DNA of 64,000 bases from Rhinopomastus cyanomelas (GCA_013400115.1 VXBP01010281.1:1-64000), one strand, 5' to 3'. Counted from the first letter of the stretch, positions 32,324 through 43,361 are shown. Made by a program: numbers and translations. Notes: generated from the sequence alone by a model not told the origin.

Positions 32324-32644
32324 ATGTGCTCCCGTGGGTCCTGCCACAGCTACGAAACCTCCTGCCATGAATCCCGCTCCTCCTGCCACGGATCCCGCTC
32401 CTCCTGCCATGACTCAGGACCTTCCTGCCATTACACCATCCAGAGGCAGCCGGTGCAGAAGTTCTCCTACGTGACACCCTGCTGCCCCCCTGTGCAGTCC
32501 TACTGCCCCCCTGTGCAGCGCTACTGCCCACCTGTGCAACGCTATTGCCCCCCTGTGCAACGCTATTGCCCCCCTGTGCAGCCCTACTGCCCTCAGTACA
32601 CCAAGAACATCTGCAAGCTGCCACCAACATACCCCAAGTACTAG
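32324..32644 (+). CDS. Cys/His and CPPVQRY-repeat EDC protein (gene F)
   Basis: Third member of the D/E/F set, 106 residues. The acceptor is AG at 32301-32302. The N-terminal Ser/Cys/His run has an extra unit relative to D (SSCHGSRSSCHDSGPSCHY). Five VQ-x-Y-CPP-type repeats are present, three of them with Arg (VQRYCPP), so the repeat is more basic than in E. The C-terminus is TKNICKLPPTYPKY, in which a Tyr replaces the Cys of TCPKY in gene D. The intron (1065 nt) is enlarged by CR1. AATAAA is at 32903-32908. Expected role: small cross-linked cornification protein (inferred from family). Confidence 0.9.
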   Translation: MCSRGSCHSYETSCHESRSSCHGSRSSCHDSGPSCHYTIQRQPVQKFSYVTPCCPPVQSYCPPVQRYCPPVQRYCPPVQRYCPPVQPYCPQYTKNICKLPPTYPKY

Positions 32645-33059
32645 CAGCTGCATCCAACCCTGGCACCTGGGTCTACAGGCTAGCTCCTCACCCAAAGCTG
32701 CGAGCTCATCTCCTCTCTCACTGCTTGTCATCCACGACTCTTCTCTGCAAGAAAACACTTCCAAAGCAGCTGGGGGGCAACATGGTGTCAAGATGAAGTC
32801 TTGGGGTTTGATGAGCTCTGAGTTATTTACCCTCTGCCTGCTAATGCACAGCATGTTGTCCTCTGCAAACAGCTTCTTCCTTGCCTCATTCTCCAGCAAA
32901 GCAATAAAATTAGCATTTCAAGCCTACCTTCTGCATGGTTTTGGTCACTGCTCCATCACACCAGCTTATCAGGCAGCCTCTGTTTTCTCTTGTGGTTTTA
33001 GAGCCACTCTGGTGAAGAACAACCAAAGTAGGAGGAACACCAAGGAAACATGAAAGTCA

Positions 33060-33900
33060 AGGAAAATGCCCGCAGCACCTACCGGTGATGCCGGGAGTGC
33101 TTGTGGGCAAAATGTGTTTGGTTAATTCCTGGTGAAACCAACCACTTGCCCTGAGCTCGGCAGCTGCGATGGGGGTTTCAGAGTTATAGCCGGGGGCTGG
33201 CCTGTGCGTTCATGTTGTCACTGCAGACATGGTCTTTAGAGACTGCGGCTGTATCTGGAAACAGAGCAAAGCCAATCCTGCAGGGTTTGGGACCTGCCTT
33301 GGAACGGCCTCAATTAAACAATTTCTACTGCGTAAAACGAGAGGAGGTTTCCCCGGTGTGATTCATCCATCCCGGGGCAGGCATGGGCAGTGGGCTGGAT
33401 GAGCTGGGCGCTGCAAGTGCCTAGTAAATGACCAGCTGGTGTGCAAGTATTTGGAACTGGTTATTTGGAGGGTTGAGGAGAAAATTGCCACCATAGAGGA
33501 ATGGTCTGCTGAAAAGGAAAAGCTGTAAGCAGGATGTGGAGAGCCCTGGATCACTCACCTGCGTTCAGGCTGCTGCCACTGCTCATTTTTAAGTGACCCA
33601 TGGCAGCAACTTCTCCTTATTGATTCCTCACTGCTCTGCAGCTGGGGATTGAGGAAGTGAGGCTCAATGTCCACAGGAGTGGTGTTGTCACCACCTGTTT
33701 GCCTTCACTTTTCCTGACTGCCCCAGGCCTCTACTTTCCTATTTTGTGACTAATCACAGCACATTTTGTTTCCTCTTCCCTGTCCAAGTCCCATGAAAGG
33801 CATCGAGCCTCTGGACTGGTCACACTTCTGCCATGCTCAAGCTTGAAGTTCCCGTTAACTGGAGGGTGAGAGATGGCAGCAGTGACAGGGAAACAAGAGC
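33060..33900. other. Intergenic, nothing recognised
   Basis: Unique sequence with no exon signal. A 150-codon ORF starting at 33833 runs into low-complexity TTCTC sequence and is not credible. Confidence 0.4.
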
Positions 33901-33914
33901 TCGTTTAGTTTATA

Positions 33915-34055
33915 GTCTCTCTTCTCTTGTCTTTGTTCTTCTCTCTACTCTTCCCTCTTCTCTTCTTCTCTTCTCTTCTCTTCTCTTCTCNAATCCACTT
34001 CCCATCCCTCCCCTCTTGTCCCCTTCCCTTCCCTTCCCTTCTTCTTTTCTCAGCT
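33915..34055. repeat. Pyrimidine-rich TTCTC/CCCTT tract with a single N
   Basis: (TTCTC)n runs into an N at 33991 and continues with CTTCC-rich sequence. The N is probably an unresolved gap in a microsatellite. Confidence 0.85.
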
Positions 34056-35804
34056 TTTCTCAGCCCTGGAGCCATTTGACACCTTGGCTATCAAGGACCA
34101 GAGCCTTTAGAAATGTTTCACCTCATTATAACATCCTTTTTAAAAAGGATGACACCACAGACATTTGGGAAGGGAAGACGTCCTCTGTTCCTGACACTCT
34201 AGACAGCTTAGAGGAGCATTTTTGCTCCGCTGAGTGTGTGTTAGATAATGCAACAGCAACTTTCCACAACCTGGATGAACGTGAGCAAAGCCCAGAGGAT
34301 TAATCAGGAGGGATTTGCCTGAGGGTGGTTTCACTGCAGCCATGGACCTCAAATCCAAACAAACCAAGTGCTGTTACTCTGGGCATCTTACAGAACCTGC
34401 CAAGTCCTTCAATCAATGAAAAACTTGATTGGGATCTTTTGGAGGATCTAATTTGAATCTCTCCTTTTGGATAATTCCTCTTGCAAGACCGGTTATGGGT
34501 CTCCCAGCTGCCTAAGGATCTGTCTCACATGACTTTAGACTTGTCTGATGTTCATAGTCAGCTCTAGAAGTAGCAGCAATGTATTGACTCAGAGGGACAC
34601 TGGACAAAGTAATGGCCCAGAACCACCCAAGGTCACAAAGAGAACCACTTCATTCTGACAAGAATCTCGTACTTTACCTCACTGCCCAGGATCGCCCACG
34701 TTTCCAATGATGTGGTCTCCTGTCACTTCTCTGCAGGCCCAGAAATACCCCCTGGCCATCAGCCAGGTTGCCATGAGACCTCTTTCTTGTTGGTTGAGAT
34801 GCAGCTGATGTAAATCTCTATCACTAATTAGATTACAACTTGTGGCAGCGACCTCGTGGAACCCAGTCATTAGCATGAAGCCAAATCCAATAGGAAACGA
34901 AGCCTGTGGACAGCAGCATTGACCTTGGAAAGAGTTTGCCTGGAGAAGTGGTGACTTCACGGTCCTTTGAGTCCTTCTAAGCAAGTCTGAGTAGATTTCT
35001 AACAGCTGGGATGTAGCCAAGTAAAACCAGAAGCTACCCAACAGCAACTGAGTAGAAACGGATGGTTTACATCACGAGAAGTCAAACTGAAGGTTCATGA
35101 CAACCCTTCCCGTCCTTAGCAGCGGTGATCTGGACCGCATGGTGTTTCCATACGAGCAGAAACAGCAGGCATCTTTTCTCCTCCACCTCAGTGGGAATAA
35201 GGATATCTCCAGCAAAGCCCTGTGCTGTAGGACAGGGTGGTCAAGGGTCCATGGGTGCTCCTCTCACCCACACACAGTCCTGCAGCAGCAGGAGCCGCCG
35301 TCCTCCTCGGGGTGATCTCAGAAACAAAGCATTTAATCACGTCAAGCGTGACCCCTGGTCCCGTGAATTCCTTCTGATCATTCTTGAAAAGACATCGTTG
35401 AACTTGAAATCCTAAAGGTGATCGGGGCATCATGTGAGGCCTTCGGGCTCTCAAGCAACGTAAATATTAACATCATTAATGAATAATTGCAAGAAGCTCC
35501 AATGACTGGTGATGGGTGACTGAGAGCAGAGTGCAGGATTACTCCAAAAATAACATCCGTAGGTGGATCTCTTGTTACTCGAGGGCATAATAGAAGCCCG
35601 GAAAAAATGGAGCAGGAATTTGGCAGATGAAGTTGTGCCAAGCAGAAAGAGGATGTAAAATTCTCCAGGAAACTTTGACGTTTTGTTTTTATTTAAAGAT
35701 GTCAAAAAGGAAGTGGGAAAACACAGTCCCAGATTTGACCCAAATTCTGTTCCAAAGTTCCCTGATGAATTTACACCATCTCTTTGCACCTAGAAAACTC
35801 CTTG
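34056..35804. other. Intergenic, nothing recognised
   Basis: The longest CR1-free intergenic stretch here apart from 12991-14881. Only short ORFs on both strands, and no TATA/donor arrangement of the EDC type. Confidence 0.4.
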
Positions 35805-36131
35805 CTCTGGCAGCGGGGTTGGACTGGATGATCTTTCAAAGTCCCTTCCAATCCCTAATGTTCTGTGATTCTCTGACTTGGTCTAGGTGATCCTGCTGTT
35901 GCAGGGGGATTGGACTGGATGATCTTTCAAGGTCCCTTCCAATCCCTAATGTTCTGTGATTCTCTGACTTGGTCTAGGTGATCCTGCTGTTGCAGGGGGA
36001 TTGGACTGGATGATCTTTCAAGGTCCCTTCCAATCCCTAATGTTCTGTGATTCTCTGACTTGGTTGAGGTGATCCTGCTGCAGCAGGGGGATTGGAGTAG
36101 ATGATCTTTCAAGGTCCCTTCCAATCCCTAG
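35805..36131 (+). mobile_element. Four tandem copies of a CR1 3' end
   Basis: GGACTGGATGATC-type landmarks at 35821, 35912, 36003 and about 36094 give a 91-nt period. The units are nearly identical, each ending GTTCTGTGATTCTCTGA. Confidence 0.9.
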
Positions 36132-36600
36132 GCCAAGAGAGTGTGTTATCCCCTGCATGGAAGGGATGATGCAGCAAGAGGTGAGATGTCACGAGCTTTG
36201 TATTATGTATGTGCCTCTCTGATGGCCAGAGACCCCCAGTCGTTGAGCTTCGCCGTTCCTTCGTTCAAAGCATAGAACACGTGGCCGTGGAATTGGAATT
36301 CTATTTTCAAAAGTCATATCGAGCAGTGACTGAGATGCAGAAGGCCTCTGCATGCATCTGGAATCCACACTCTTAATTATGATTTGTATGTTAATGAGGC
36401 GCTCGCCACAGGGCTGCCGCATGCAAAATGAGCAGCAACACGTCTTCCGAGCATCGCACAAGAATTAACTTGACATTAAAAAATTGTAAAAAATTTACAG
36501 AGCAAATTGATAATAACCCAAAATTGAAGGGTTGGTCAGCAACAATGAGACAGAAACCAAACAGATGAAGGCCCATTCAAGGAGTAAGTGCAGGCTTCGT
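36132..36600. promoter_or_regulatory. CR1-free block directly upstream of EDCRP
   Basis: AT-rich unique sequence with TTAATTATGATTTG, GTTAATGAGGCG, GCATGCAAAATGAG and TTAACTTGACATTAAAAAAT. No ORF of interest. It is the only unique DNA between a CR1 array and the EDCRP promoter, so it is a candidate proximal control region (inference). Confidence 0.35.
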
Positions 36601-36625
36601 GCGTAAATCACAAATGGCTGTGGGG

Positions 36626-36716
36626 TACCTCATTTCCGGCAGGACGACGTCGAGCTAAATAAAAGGCCTCCGCTGTCCCTTTGCTCCTCACTCAACTGCA
36701 CCGCTCAGTTAACACG
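36626..36716 (+). promoter_or_regulatory. EDCRP: EDCRP promoter with non-canonical TATA, and exon 1
   Basis: TACCTCATTTCC at 36626-36637 matches the cluster element. The TATA position holds TAAATAAAAGG (36656-36666) instead of TATAAAA. Exon 1 ends GTTAACACG at 36716 before GTAAGT. Confidence 0.75.
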
Positions 36717-36774
36717 GTAAGTGTTACCTACTGGCAGTGGGTCGCCTTCGGGTCTGGTCAAGCAATGAATGGAA

Positions 36775-37335
36775 AAGAGTCTGCTTTGCTTTGCAAACGG
36801 TTGGACTTGATGGACTTGAACAGTCTCTTCCAGCCCAGACTGTTCTATGGTTCTATTATCTACAGCTGTGTCTGAAGACAAGACTGCAGAAGACAGTTGG
36901 TGGAGAGAATGAATTGGATTTGGAAGTGTCTTTGTAAAGGGTTGGACTAGGTGGACTTTTATGGTCCCTTCCAACCCAAACTGCTCCATGATTCTGTGAT
37001 CCACAGCTGTCTCGGAGAACAAGATTGAAAAAGACAGTGGGTAGAGAGAAAGAAAGAGTTGGATTTGGAAGTGTCTTTGTACTTGATCTTTGTAAAGGGT
37101 TGGACTAGATGGACATGAATGGTCCCTTCCAACCCAAACTGTTCATTGACTCTGTGATCTGCAGCTGTGTCTGAAGACAAGATGGCAAAAGACAGCTGGT
37201 AGAGAGAATGAGGGATTTAGAAGTGTCTTTGCACTTGATCTTTGTAAAGGGTTGGACTAGGTGGACTTTAACGGTCTCTTCCAACCCAAATTGTTCTATG
37301 ATTCTGTGATCTACAGCTGTCTCTGAAAACAAGAC
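36775..37335 (+). repeat. CR1-derived minisatellite in EDCRP intron, about 140-160 bp units
   Basis: GTTGGACT landmarks at 36800, 36941, 37099 and 37251 define four diverged units. Each combines a CR1-like tail (CTTCCAACCCAAACTG, TTCTATGATTCTGTGATC) with a non-CR1 linker (TACAGCTGTGTCTGAAGACA, AGACAGTTGGTAGAGAGAA). Confidence 0.85.
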
Positions 37336-37671
37336 TACAAAAGATAGTTGACAAAGAGAACAGTGGAAAAGAACCTCTTTGGGGTGAAAATCTTCATGGA
37401 TAAGCTAACAGGAAAGTTGTTTGCTAGGATAGGTCAAAAGACACACAAATATCACTGGGCTAGTGACAGGTGTCTTGATTCCTGGAAGGATCTTCTGTGG
37501 CAACTCAAGACACGTAAATTGCAAGTGGTGTGTGATGTGGCTACCACCCGTGGGCCACGACAGCTCCTTTTGTATTCCAGTGTCTGTGTGTTTGGAGAGA
37601 TGTGTTGACTCTCAAAGAACTCTGTGTTTCAGCTCCTCGCACCATCCATCTCTGACCACCCTCCAAACAAC

Positions 37672-38301
37672 ATGTGCTCCACAGGATGCTGCTCCGTCGT
37701 GAAGACCAAGACTGTGTGCTGCAGCCAGCCATGCCAGAAGACCGTCTGCTGCGACCCGTGCCAGAAGAAGGTCTGCTGCACCCCTTGTCAGCAGTCCTGT
37801 TGTTGCGACCCATGCCAGCAGTGCTGTGACCCGTGCCAGACTGTCTGCTGCGACCCGTGCCAGCAGTGCTGTGACCCGTGCCAGACGTGCTGTGACCCAT
37901 GCCAGAAGCCTTGCTGTGACCCGTGCCAGACGTGCTGTGACCCATGCCAAAAACCTTGCTGTGAACCGTGCAAGACTGTCTGCTGCGACCCGTGCCAGCA
38001 GTGCTGTGAACCGTGCAAGACTGTCTGCTGCGACCCGTGCCAGCAGTGCTGTGACCCGTGCCAGAAGCCCGTCTGCTGTACCAAGGTGTGCCAGAAGTCC
38101 TGCTGCTGCTACACCCCACGAGTCTGCTGCTGCTGTGGCTGCTGCCCCTGCTGCTGCTCCGGATGCCTGTCCTGCTGCTCCTACGTGGTGAAGAAGAAGC
38201 CTGTTGTGATGTGCTGCAGCCCCGTGCCGTGCTGCTCTCCTGTGAGGAAGTGCTGCATCCCCATCCAGCAGTGCTGCACCTCAATCAAGAAGAGTTGCTG
38301 A
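37672..38301 (+). CDS. EDCRP: EDC cysteine-rich protein (EDCRP)
   Basis: Encodes 209 residues of extreme Cys content. The acceptor TTTCAG is at 37632 and the first ATG in exon 2 starts MCSTGCCSVVKTKTVCCSQP. Residues about 15-140 are CC-[DE]-P-C-[QK] repeats in alternating contexts (CCDPCQQ, CCDPCQT, CCEPCKTV, CCDPCQKP). They are followed by a Cys-only-like stretch (RVCCCCGCCPCCCSGC), then SYVVKKKPVVMCC and a terminal CCSPVPCC..CCIPIQQCC..KKSC section. In birds the family is known for expression in feathers, where disulphide bonding hardens the tissue. Lys and Gln suggest additional transglutaminase linkage (inference). The intron is 916 nt. AATAAA is at 38628-38633. No frame break is seen. 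Confidence 0.9.
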   Translation: MCSTGCCSVVKTKTVCCSQPCQKTVCCDPCQKKVCCTPCQQSCCCDPCQQCCDPCQTVCCDPCQQCCDPCQTCCDPCQKPCCDPCQTCCDPCQKPCCEPCKTVCCDPCQQCCEPCKTVCCDPCQQCCDPCQKPVCCTKVCQKSCCCYTPRVCCCCGCCPCCCSGCLSCCSYVVKKKPVVMCCSPVPCCSPVRKCCIPIQQCCTSIKKSC

Positions 38302-38695
38302 GCCAACGCTGGGCAGCAGAAGCTCTGCCAGCTTCCATCTCTGACGTGGCAACAGGCACGAGGAGATGTTAAAGCTGCTCATCTGCTTCTGGTTCACGCA
38401 GCGATGGAGTAAACACTTAGAGATTTTCTTCTTCTTTTCTGTTCTTTCTGTTCTGTCTCTCCTTCGGTTGCTGAACATCCGTAATCGCTGGAGTGTGTGA
38501 CCCGTCGCACAAGGCAACGAGCTGTTAGATGTTAGTGGGGTTGGTATTCCTCTTCTTGGTGTGTGGGTCTTGGGCTACCTCTGCTGTTGATGTGCTCATT
38601 CTTCATTTTCTCTCTTGACTTGTAGACAATAAACTCAGCACTAAGCAAAATGCAAAACCTTGTCCTTCGGTTGTTCTTACATCGCTTTGCCCAGA

Positions 38696-38782
38696 ATGTG
38701 TCCTTGTGCTGGACAGGATCTAGTCATTGGACTAGATGATCTTTCAAGGTCCTTTCCAGTCCCTAATGATTCTATGATTCCA
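38696..38782 (+). mobile_element. CR1 tail
   Basis: CTGGACAGGATCTAGTCATT to CTAATGATTCTATGATTCC. Confidence 0.8.
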
Positions 38783-39087
38783 GTATCTCCTGGTTTCTGT
38801 GCCTTTGGCCAAGCTCGTGCTGGCTGCCAATGTGCTACCACAACACAGCAGCACATTTAGGAACGAAAGAGGTGGTCATCGGTGCTTCCCTATGACACAA
38901 AGGCGTCAAGCAGAGCAGTGGGGTTCCTTCTTGCACCTACTGGTCATCTGCCTCCCTTAGCTCCATTTTTGTGATGGTTAAAGAAAATGAAACCCAAAGG
39001 ACAGAGACTGAATGAAGCAGCATAATCCTGCCTTCTGGACACACACCACTCCATGAGAAGTCCAGAAACTCATTCCTGATACTGGAA

Positions 39088-39168
39088 AAAACATTAATCA
39101 CAGAATAATAAACATTAATCACAGAATAATAAACATTAATCACAGAGTAATAAACATTAATCACAGAA
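39088..39168. repeat. 21-nt tandem repeat
   Basis: Four units of AAACATTAATCACAGARTAAT, blending at the end into the AATCATAGAATCATT of the next CR1. Confidence 0.85.
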
Positions 39169-39365
39169 TCATAGAATCATTCAGGTTGGGAGAGATCGTA
39201 GAATCATAGAATCATTCAGGTTGGAAAAGACCCCTGGGATCATCGAGTCCAACCATCAACCCTACTCTACAAGTTCACCTCTACAAGCTCATCCAGTCAT
39301 AGAATCATAGAATCATCATGGCTGGAAAGGACCTCCAGGGTCATCCAGTCCAACCATCATTTCAG
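39160..39365 (-). mobile_element. Serial CR1 ends, three starts
   Basis: AGAATCATAGAATCATTCAG occurs twice and AGAATCATAGAATCATCATG once, each followed by TTGG or CTGG..GAC, as if three tails lie head to tail. Confidence 0.75.
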
Positions 39366-39927
39366 TAGGTACTGAGAGGAATTCACTACTCACTCAACAG
39401 CAGGGACAATCTTCTCCCACAACCATCTTCAAAAGTCAACTCTCAGGGAGACAAGAAGACCCTTGAAACCATGAATGATTTTCTCTTGAGCAGAGACTTT
39501 CTTGTGCGGCGTTCCTGGATTACAAGCAGGAAAACGAAACCCAGGTGCTAGGATGGAAGTTGAAGGCCTCATTCCTCAAATAGCCCAGCCATGAGTCAAC
39601 AACACCTTTTCCACCTGGCCGGGACTTCCTTTGCTATTAAAATTCAGGACTCGGCTGCGAATTGTATGTCTCAAGAAAGTGCCTCGAGCCTTCCCTTGAT
39701 GACTTCCCTCAGCCAGATCTCCAGAGCAAACACAGAGCCTGCGTTAGAATTACCCTCCCTACCAGGGTAGACTCTTCTGAAAACATTACTCAGGACTTCA
39801 GGTTCTTCATCAGGAGGCAAATCAGATTCAATTCACTGGCAGAGGGATCTCCTGTGTCAGATCGTATCTGCTAAGGAAATAATCTTGTGGATATTCACTT
39901 CATTATGGGCTCCTCACCCCAGGGACT
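39366..39927. other. Intergenic; weak promoter-like motifs only
   Basis: TGAGTCA at 39592-39598 and TATTAAAA at 39635 recall the gene B, J and K promoters. The spacing is wrong and no donor or coding exon follows. Confidence 0.25.
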
Positions 39928-40197
39928 GGCGACAGAAGAGGAAATGAGGTCGGGGGGTGCCAGGGGAGGGTGAGGTTGGAGCTGAGGAGAAACTTCTTCC
40001 CAGCAAGAGTGGGGAGGCCTCTGAACAGTGTTGGCCCAGGGAGAGGGTGGAGGCACCATCCCTGCAGGTGTTCAACAACCGGGCAGCCAGGGGAGTTTGA
40101 TGAGCTGGGGTAGGGGCTGGAGGTTGTCGAATGGATGATTGGACAGGATGATCTTGAAGGTCTTTCCCAACCTGAATGATTTGATGATTCTCTGTGC
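39928..40197 (+). mobile_element. CR1 of another subfamily
   Basis: GGTTGGAGCTGAGGAGAAAC, GGACAGGATGATCTTGAAGG and ATGATTTGATGATTC. Confidence 0.75.
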
Positions 40198-40359
40198 TGG
40201 AAAAGCCCCTGTGACAGATCCCTCCCCATTCACTGAGGACACATCTTGGGAGGTCACGCAAAGCGTTTACTGTAGACCATGTCATGTATCACCCAACTAC
40301 ACACTACATGCCAGCACCTCCTCAACATCTGTGTAAGACCGTGATTAGCAACAGCCTTG

Positions 40360-40858
40360 CAGGGTTCACATCTGTTGCTAAGAAAGACATGGACCTCTTG
40401 AAGTGGGGCCAGAGGAGGTCACAAGCATGGTGTCGAGCCTGCAGCCCCTCTGCTGTGAGGCCAGACTGGGAGAGTTGGGTTTGTTCAGATGAAGAGAAGG
40501 TTCTGGGGAGATTTTATCGAGGCTTTTCAGGACTTCAAGGGGCCAGAAAGAAAGATGGGGACAGACCTTTTAGCAGAAGCTGCTGTGATAGGACAAGGGG
40601 TGATGGTTTAAACCAAAGAAGGAGACACAGACAAGATAGAAGGAAGAAATTATTGCTGAGGATGGTGAGACAACAGGCCAGGTTGCTCATAGAGTTGGTA
40701 GAAGCCCCATCCCCGCAACCATTCCAGGTCAGGTTGGGCCCTGGGGCTCTGAGCAACCAGTTGTAGCTGAAGATGTTCGTTCTCACTGCTGAAGGTTGGA
40801 CTAGAAGAACTTTGATTGCCCCTTCCAAGCCAAACCTGTCTGTGATTTCATGATTCTA
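40360..40858 (+). mobile_element. Diverged CR1, about 500 bp
   Basis: TGATAGGACAAGGGGTGATG and GGTTGGACTAGAAGAACTTT mark it. It is older than most copies here. Confidence 0.75.
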
Positions 40859-41639
40859 ATACAGGGATCACCTTGGCCCACATGGTGACAATAAAGCTGA
40901 ATAAAAAGACAATGAAGGGCTTGTTCAGTAGATGACATGCTTGAGGGTTTGCACAGAGAGGGCCTTACGTCCTGCAGGCAGGTATCTGGTGATTATCGCA
41001 TGACCAAAACAATGCTCCCCAGGGGACAATTCCAGAAGAGACACTCGATGTCACAGGACACCTTGTTCACATCTCGGGAAGAAACTACGTGTCCCATCCC
41101 CCAGGGATTCCCTGTCACCACTTAAGCCTTACAGTCAGAGTCTGCTGAACATCATGGCAGCATTTGTGTGCCATGAGTAGATGCTGCCTCAGCACCGTGG
41201 AACCTTCTTCTTATGTTGGTGTCCCTCTCACCAACTCTACAACAACTTCTTTTCACATGGAGCTGTCCTGGCTCTGCACCTGACCACAGTCCTTTCTCCC
41301 ATCCCCAAGCCTGTTTCATAACACCTCCCTCGATTCCAACCATCTTATCCATTCCATTCCCTCATGATGGTCCCACCACGCTTTGCCTACACAGCAGCCC
41401 TGGCAACTCTCAGCTGGAAAAGCCCTGTGCAGGGGAAAAGCATTGAGGAACACACTCAGGATTGGCTTTCCAGTCTTGAACCTCATGCTGGCCTACAGTG
41501 ACATGAGTTCAAGTCATCATTGTGAAACTCTCCAATGTTCTCAAATCTCAAACACCATTAAATATAAGTTGTCTCCATCTTGGAAACCTTAGGAATAACC
41601 TCAGAAAACAGAGCACGTGGAAGCAACCACAGAAGTTAA
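40859..41639. other. Intergenic, nothing recognised
   Basis: No exon or promoter signature; ORFs are short and unsupported. Confidence 0.4.
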
Positions 41640-41865
41640 GCCAACTTTGAGAAGGAACTTCCTCACAGTGAGAGTGACGGAGCACTGGAACAGGCTGCCC
41701 AGGGTGGTTGTGGAGTCTCCTTCACTGGAGATGTTCAAGACCCACCTGGATGTGTTTCTATGCGACTTGGTCTAGGTGATCCTGCTGTTGCAGGGGGATT
41801 GGACTGGATGGTCTTTCAAGGTCCCTTCCAATCTGTAATGACTCTATGACTCTATGATTCTAACG
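41640..41865 (+). mobile_element. CR1 3' fragment
   Basis: CTTTGAGAAGGAACTTCCTC to CTATGACTCTATGATTCT. Confidence 0.85.
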
Positions 41866-41904
41866 TGTGCACTGGTGCTTTGAAAGCTGCTTGGTTTAGA
41901 CCTC

Positions 41905-42735
41905 ATCACAGAAACATTTAGGTTGGAAAAGATCTAGAAGGTCTTCAAGTCCAACTTTTAACCCCACTCTTATCTTTATCACCCCTAAAACAGATCTCTA
42001 AGCACCTCATCTGTGAGACTTTTAAACACATTGAGGGATGGTGACACAACCCCCTCCCTGGGCAGCCCTTCCCAGAGCTTTACAGCCCTCTCAGAGAAAA
42101 CAACATTCCTGATGTCCAGCCTAATCCTCTCTTGATGCAGCTTCAGTTCCCTCTAGTCCCAGTATTGTTTACTCATGAGAAGAGGCCAGCACCCACCTCT
42201 CTGCAATGCCCTTTCAGATAGTTGTAGAGAGCAACAAGATCTCCCTTCAGTCTCCACTTCTTCAGACTAAAGACCCCCAGTTCCCTCAGTTGCTCTTCAT
42301 GAGGCTGGTTCTCCAGGCCTTTCACCAGCCCAGCTGGTACCTGCTCCAGCACCTCAACCTCCCTCTTGTACTGAGGTGCCCAAACCTGAACACAGCACTC
42401 GAGGTGGGTTCTCACAAGTGCCCAGTACAGGGGGTTGATCACTCCCCTAGACCTGCTGGCCACATTGCTTCTAATACAGGCCAGGATGCCTTTGGGCTTC
42501 TTGGCCACCTGGGCACCCCACTGGACTTCTTGGCCACCTGAACACCCTGCTGGCTCCCGTTCACCGCCCGTCCATTAGCACCGCAAGGTCCCTTTCTGCC
42601 TGACAGCTTTCTAGCCACTCTTCCTCTAACCTGTAGCATTGCCGGGGGTTATTGTGGCCCAAGCGCAAGACCCAGCTCTTGGCCTTGTTGAAGCTCATAC
42701 AACCGGCCTCAGCCCATCAGTCAAGTCTGTCCATC
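41905..42735 (-). mobile_element. CR1, about 830 bp, distinct subfamily
   Basis: The longest minus copy. CAGAAACATTTAGGTTGGAA at its 3' end, then GAACACAGCACTCGAGGTGG and GGCCAGGATGCCTTTGGGCT. It retains part of the reverse-transcriptase 3' region (GCCCAGTACAGGGGGTTGAT). Confidence 0.8.
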
Positions 42736-43189
42736 CTTTTCATAGATGAAAATGGGGGGGAAAAAAACCCCAGAAATAAAAAGCAGGGTGTGTGAGGACC
42801 AGGCACCCCAGAGGGAGACCCAAGGGACAATGCTGAGAACGGAGAAACTCTTTGGTCTTGCCTTTGACCACAGCATCACCTCTGAGGCAGAAAAAAGGGT
42901 TCACGTTGACCCACAGTCTCCATTGGTCCCGCAAAATCCCAGCCAAGAGGCCGCTTGAGCGGTGACGCCTCCAAGTTCCAGGCATGGTTCACCCATTGCT
43001 TCAACAGCTGCCTCCCCCGGGGAACATTGCTCAGTGTCCCAAGGTCATTCCTTGGCAAGTGGACGGGAGTAGCTTCCGGCTACCTCCGGCTGCCATTGAG
43101 GCAAATTCATTAGGAGCATTTGCATCTGCTGGTCATGCGGAGAGCCAATGACGGGGCAGAACGGAGGTGGTGAGCAAACAGAAAGAGGT

Positions 43190-43361
43190 AGAGGGTGAAT
43201 ACCAGAAGACACGTGAGAGGCAGATCTGGGTGATGCAGGATGGTCAGAGAATGCCTCACTTCCAGGAGGGCTGCCTTGGCACCGTATAAAAGGCTCCCCA
43301 GCACCGTGGTCTTCATTCGCTCACCTTGACTTCTCCTCTCTCGTCCTCACTGGTCAACAGG
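43190..43361 (+). promoter_or_regulatory. Gene G promoter and exon 1
   Basis: GTGAATACCAGAAGACACGT at about 43195 is shared with gene H. TGCCTCACTTCC is at 43252-43263 and TATAAAA at 43285-43291. Exon 1 (about 43312-43361, TTCATTCGCTCACC near its start) ends before GTAAGT at 43362. Confidence 0.85.

Noticed and set aside
33833..34303. 156-codon frame containing an N
   Set aside because: It passes through a TTCTC microsatellite and has no exon or promoter signal.
37541..38284. Minus-strand Ser/Arg-rich 247-codon frame over EDCRP
   Set aside because: A by-product of the CC-x-PC-Q repeat in antisense; the plus-strand frame has promoter, exon and poly(A) support.
39592..39642. TGAGTCA and TATTAAAA as a gene promoter
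   Set aside because: Spacing differs from the real promoters and no exon follows.
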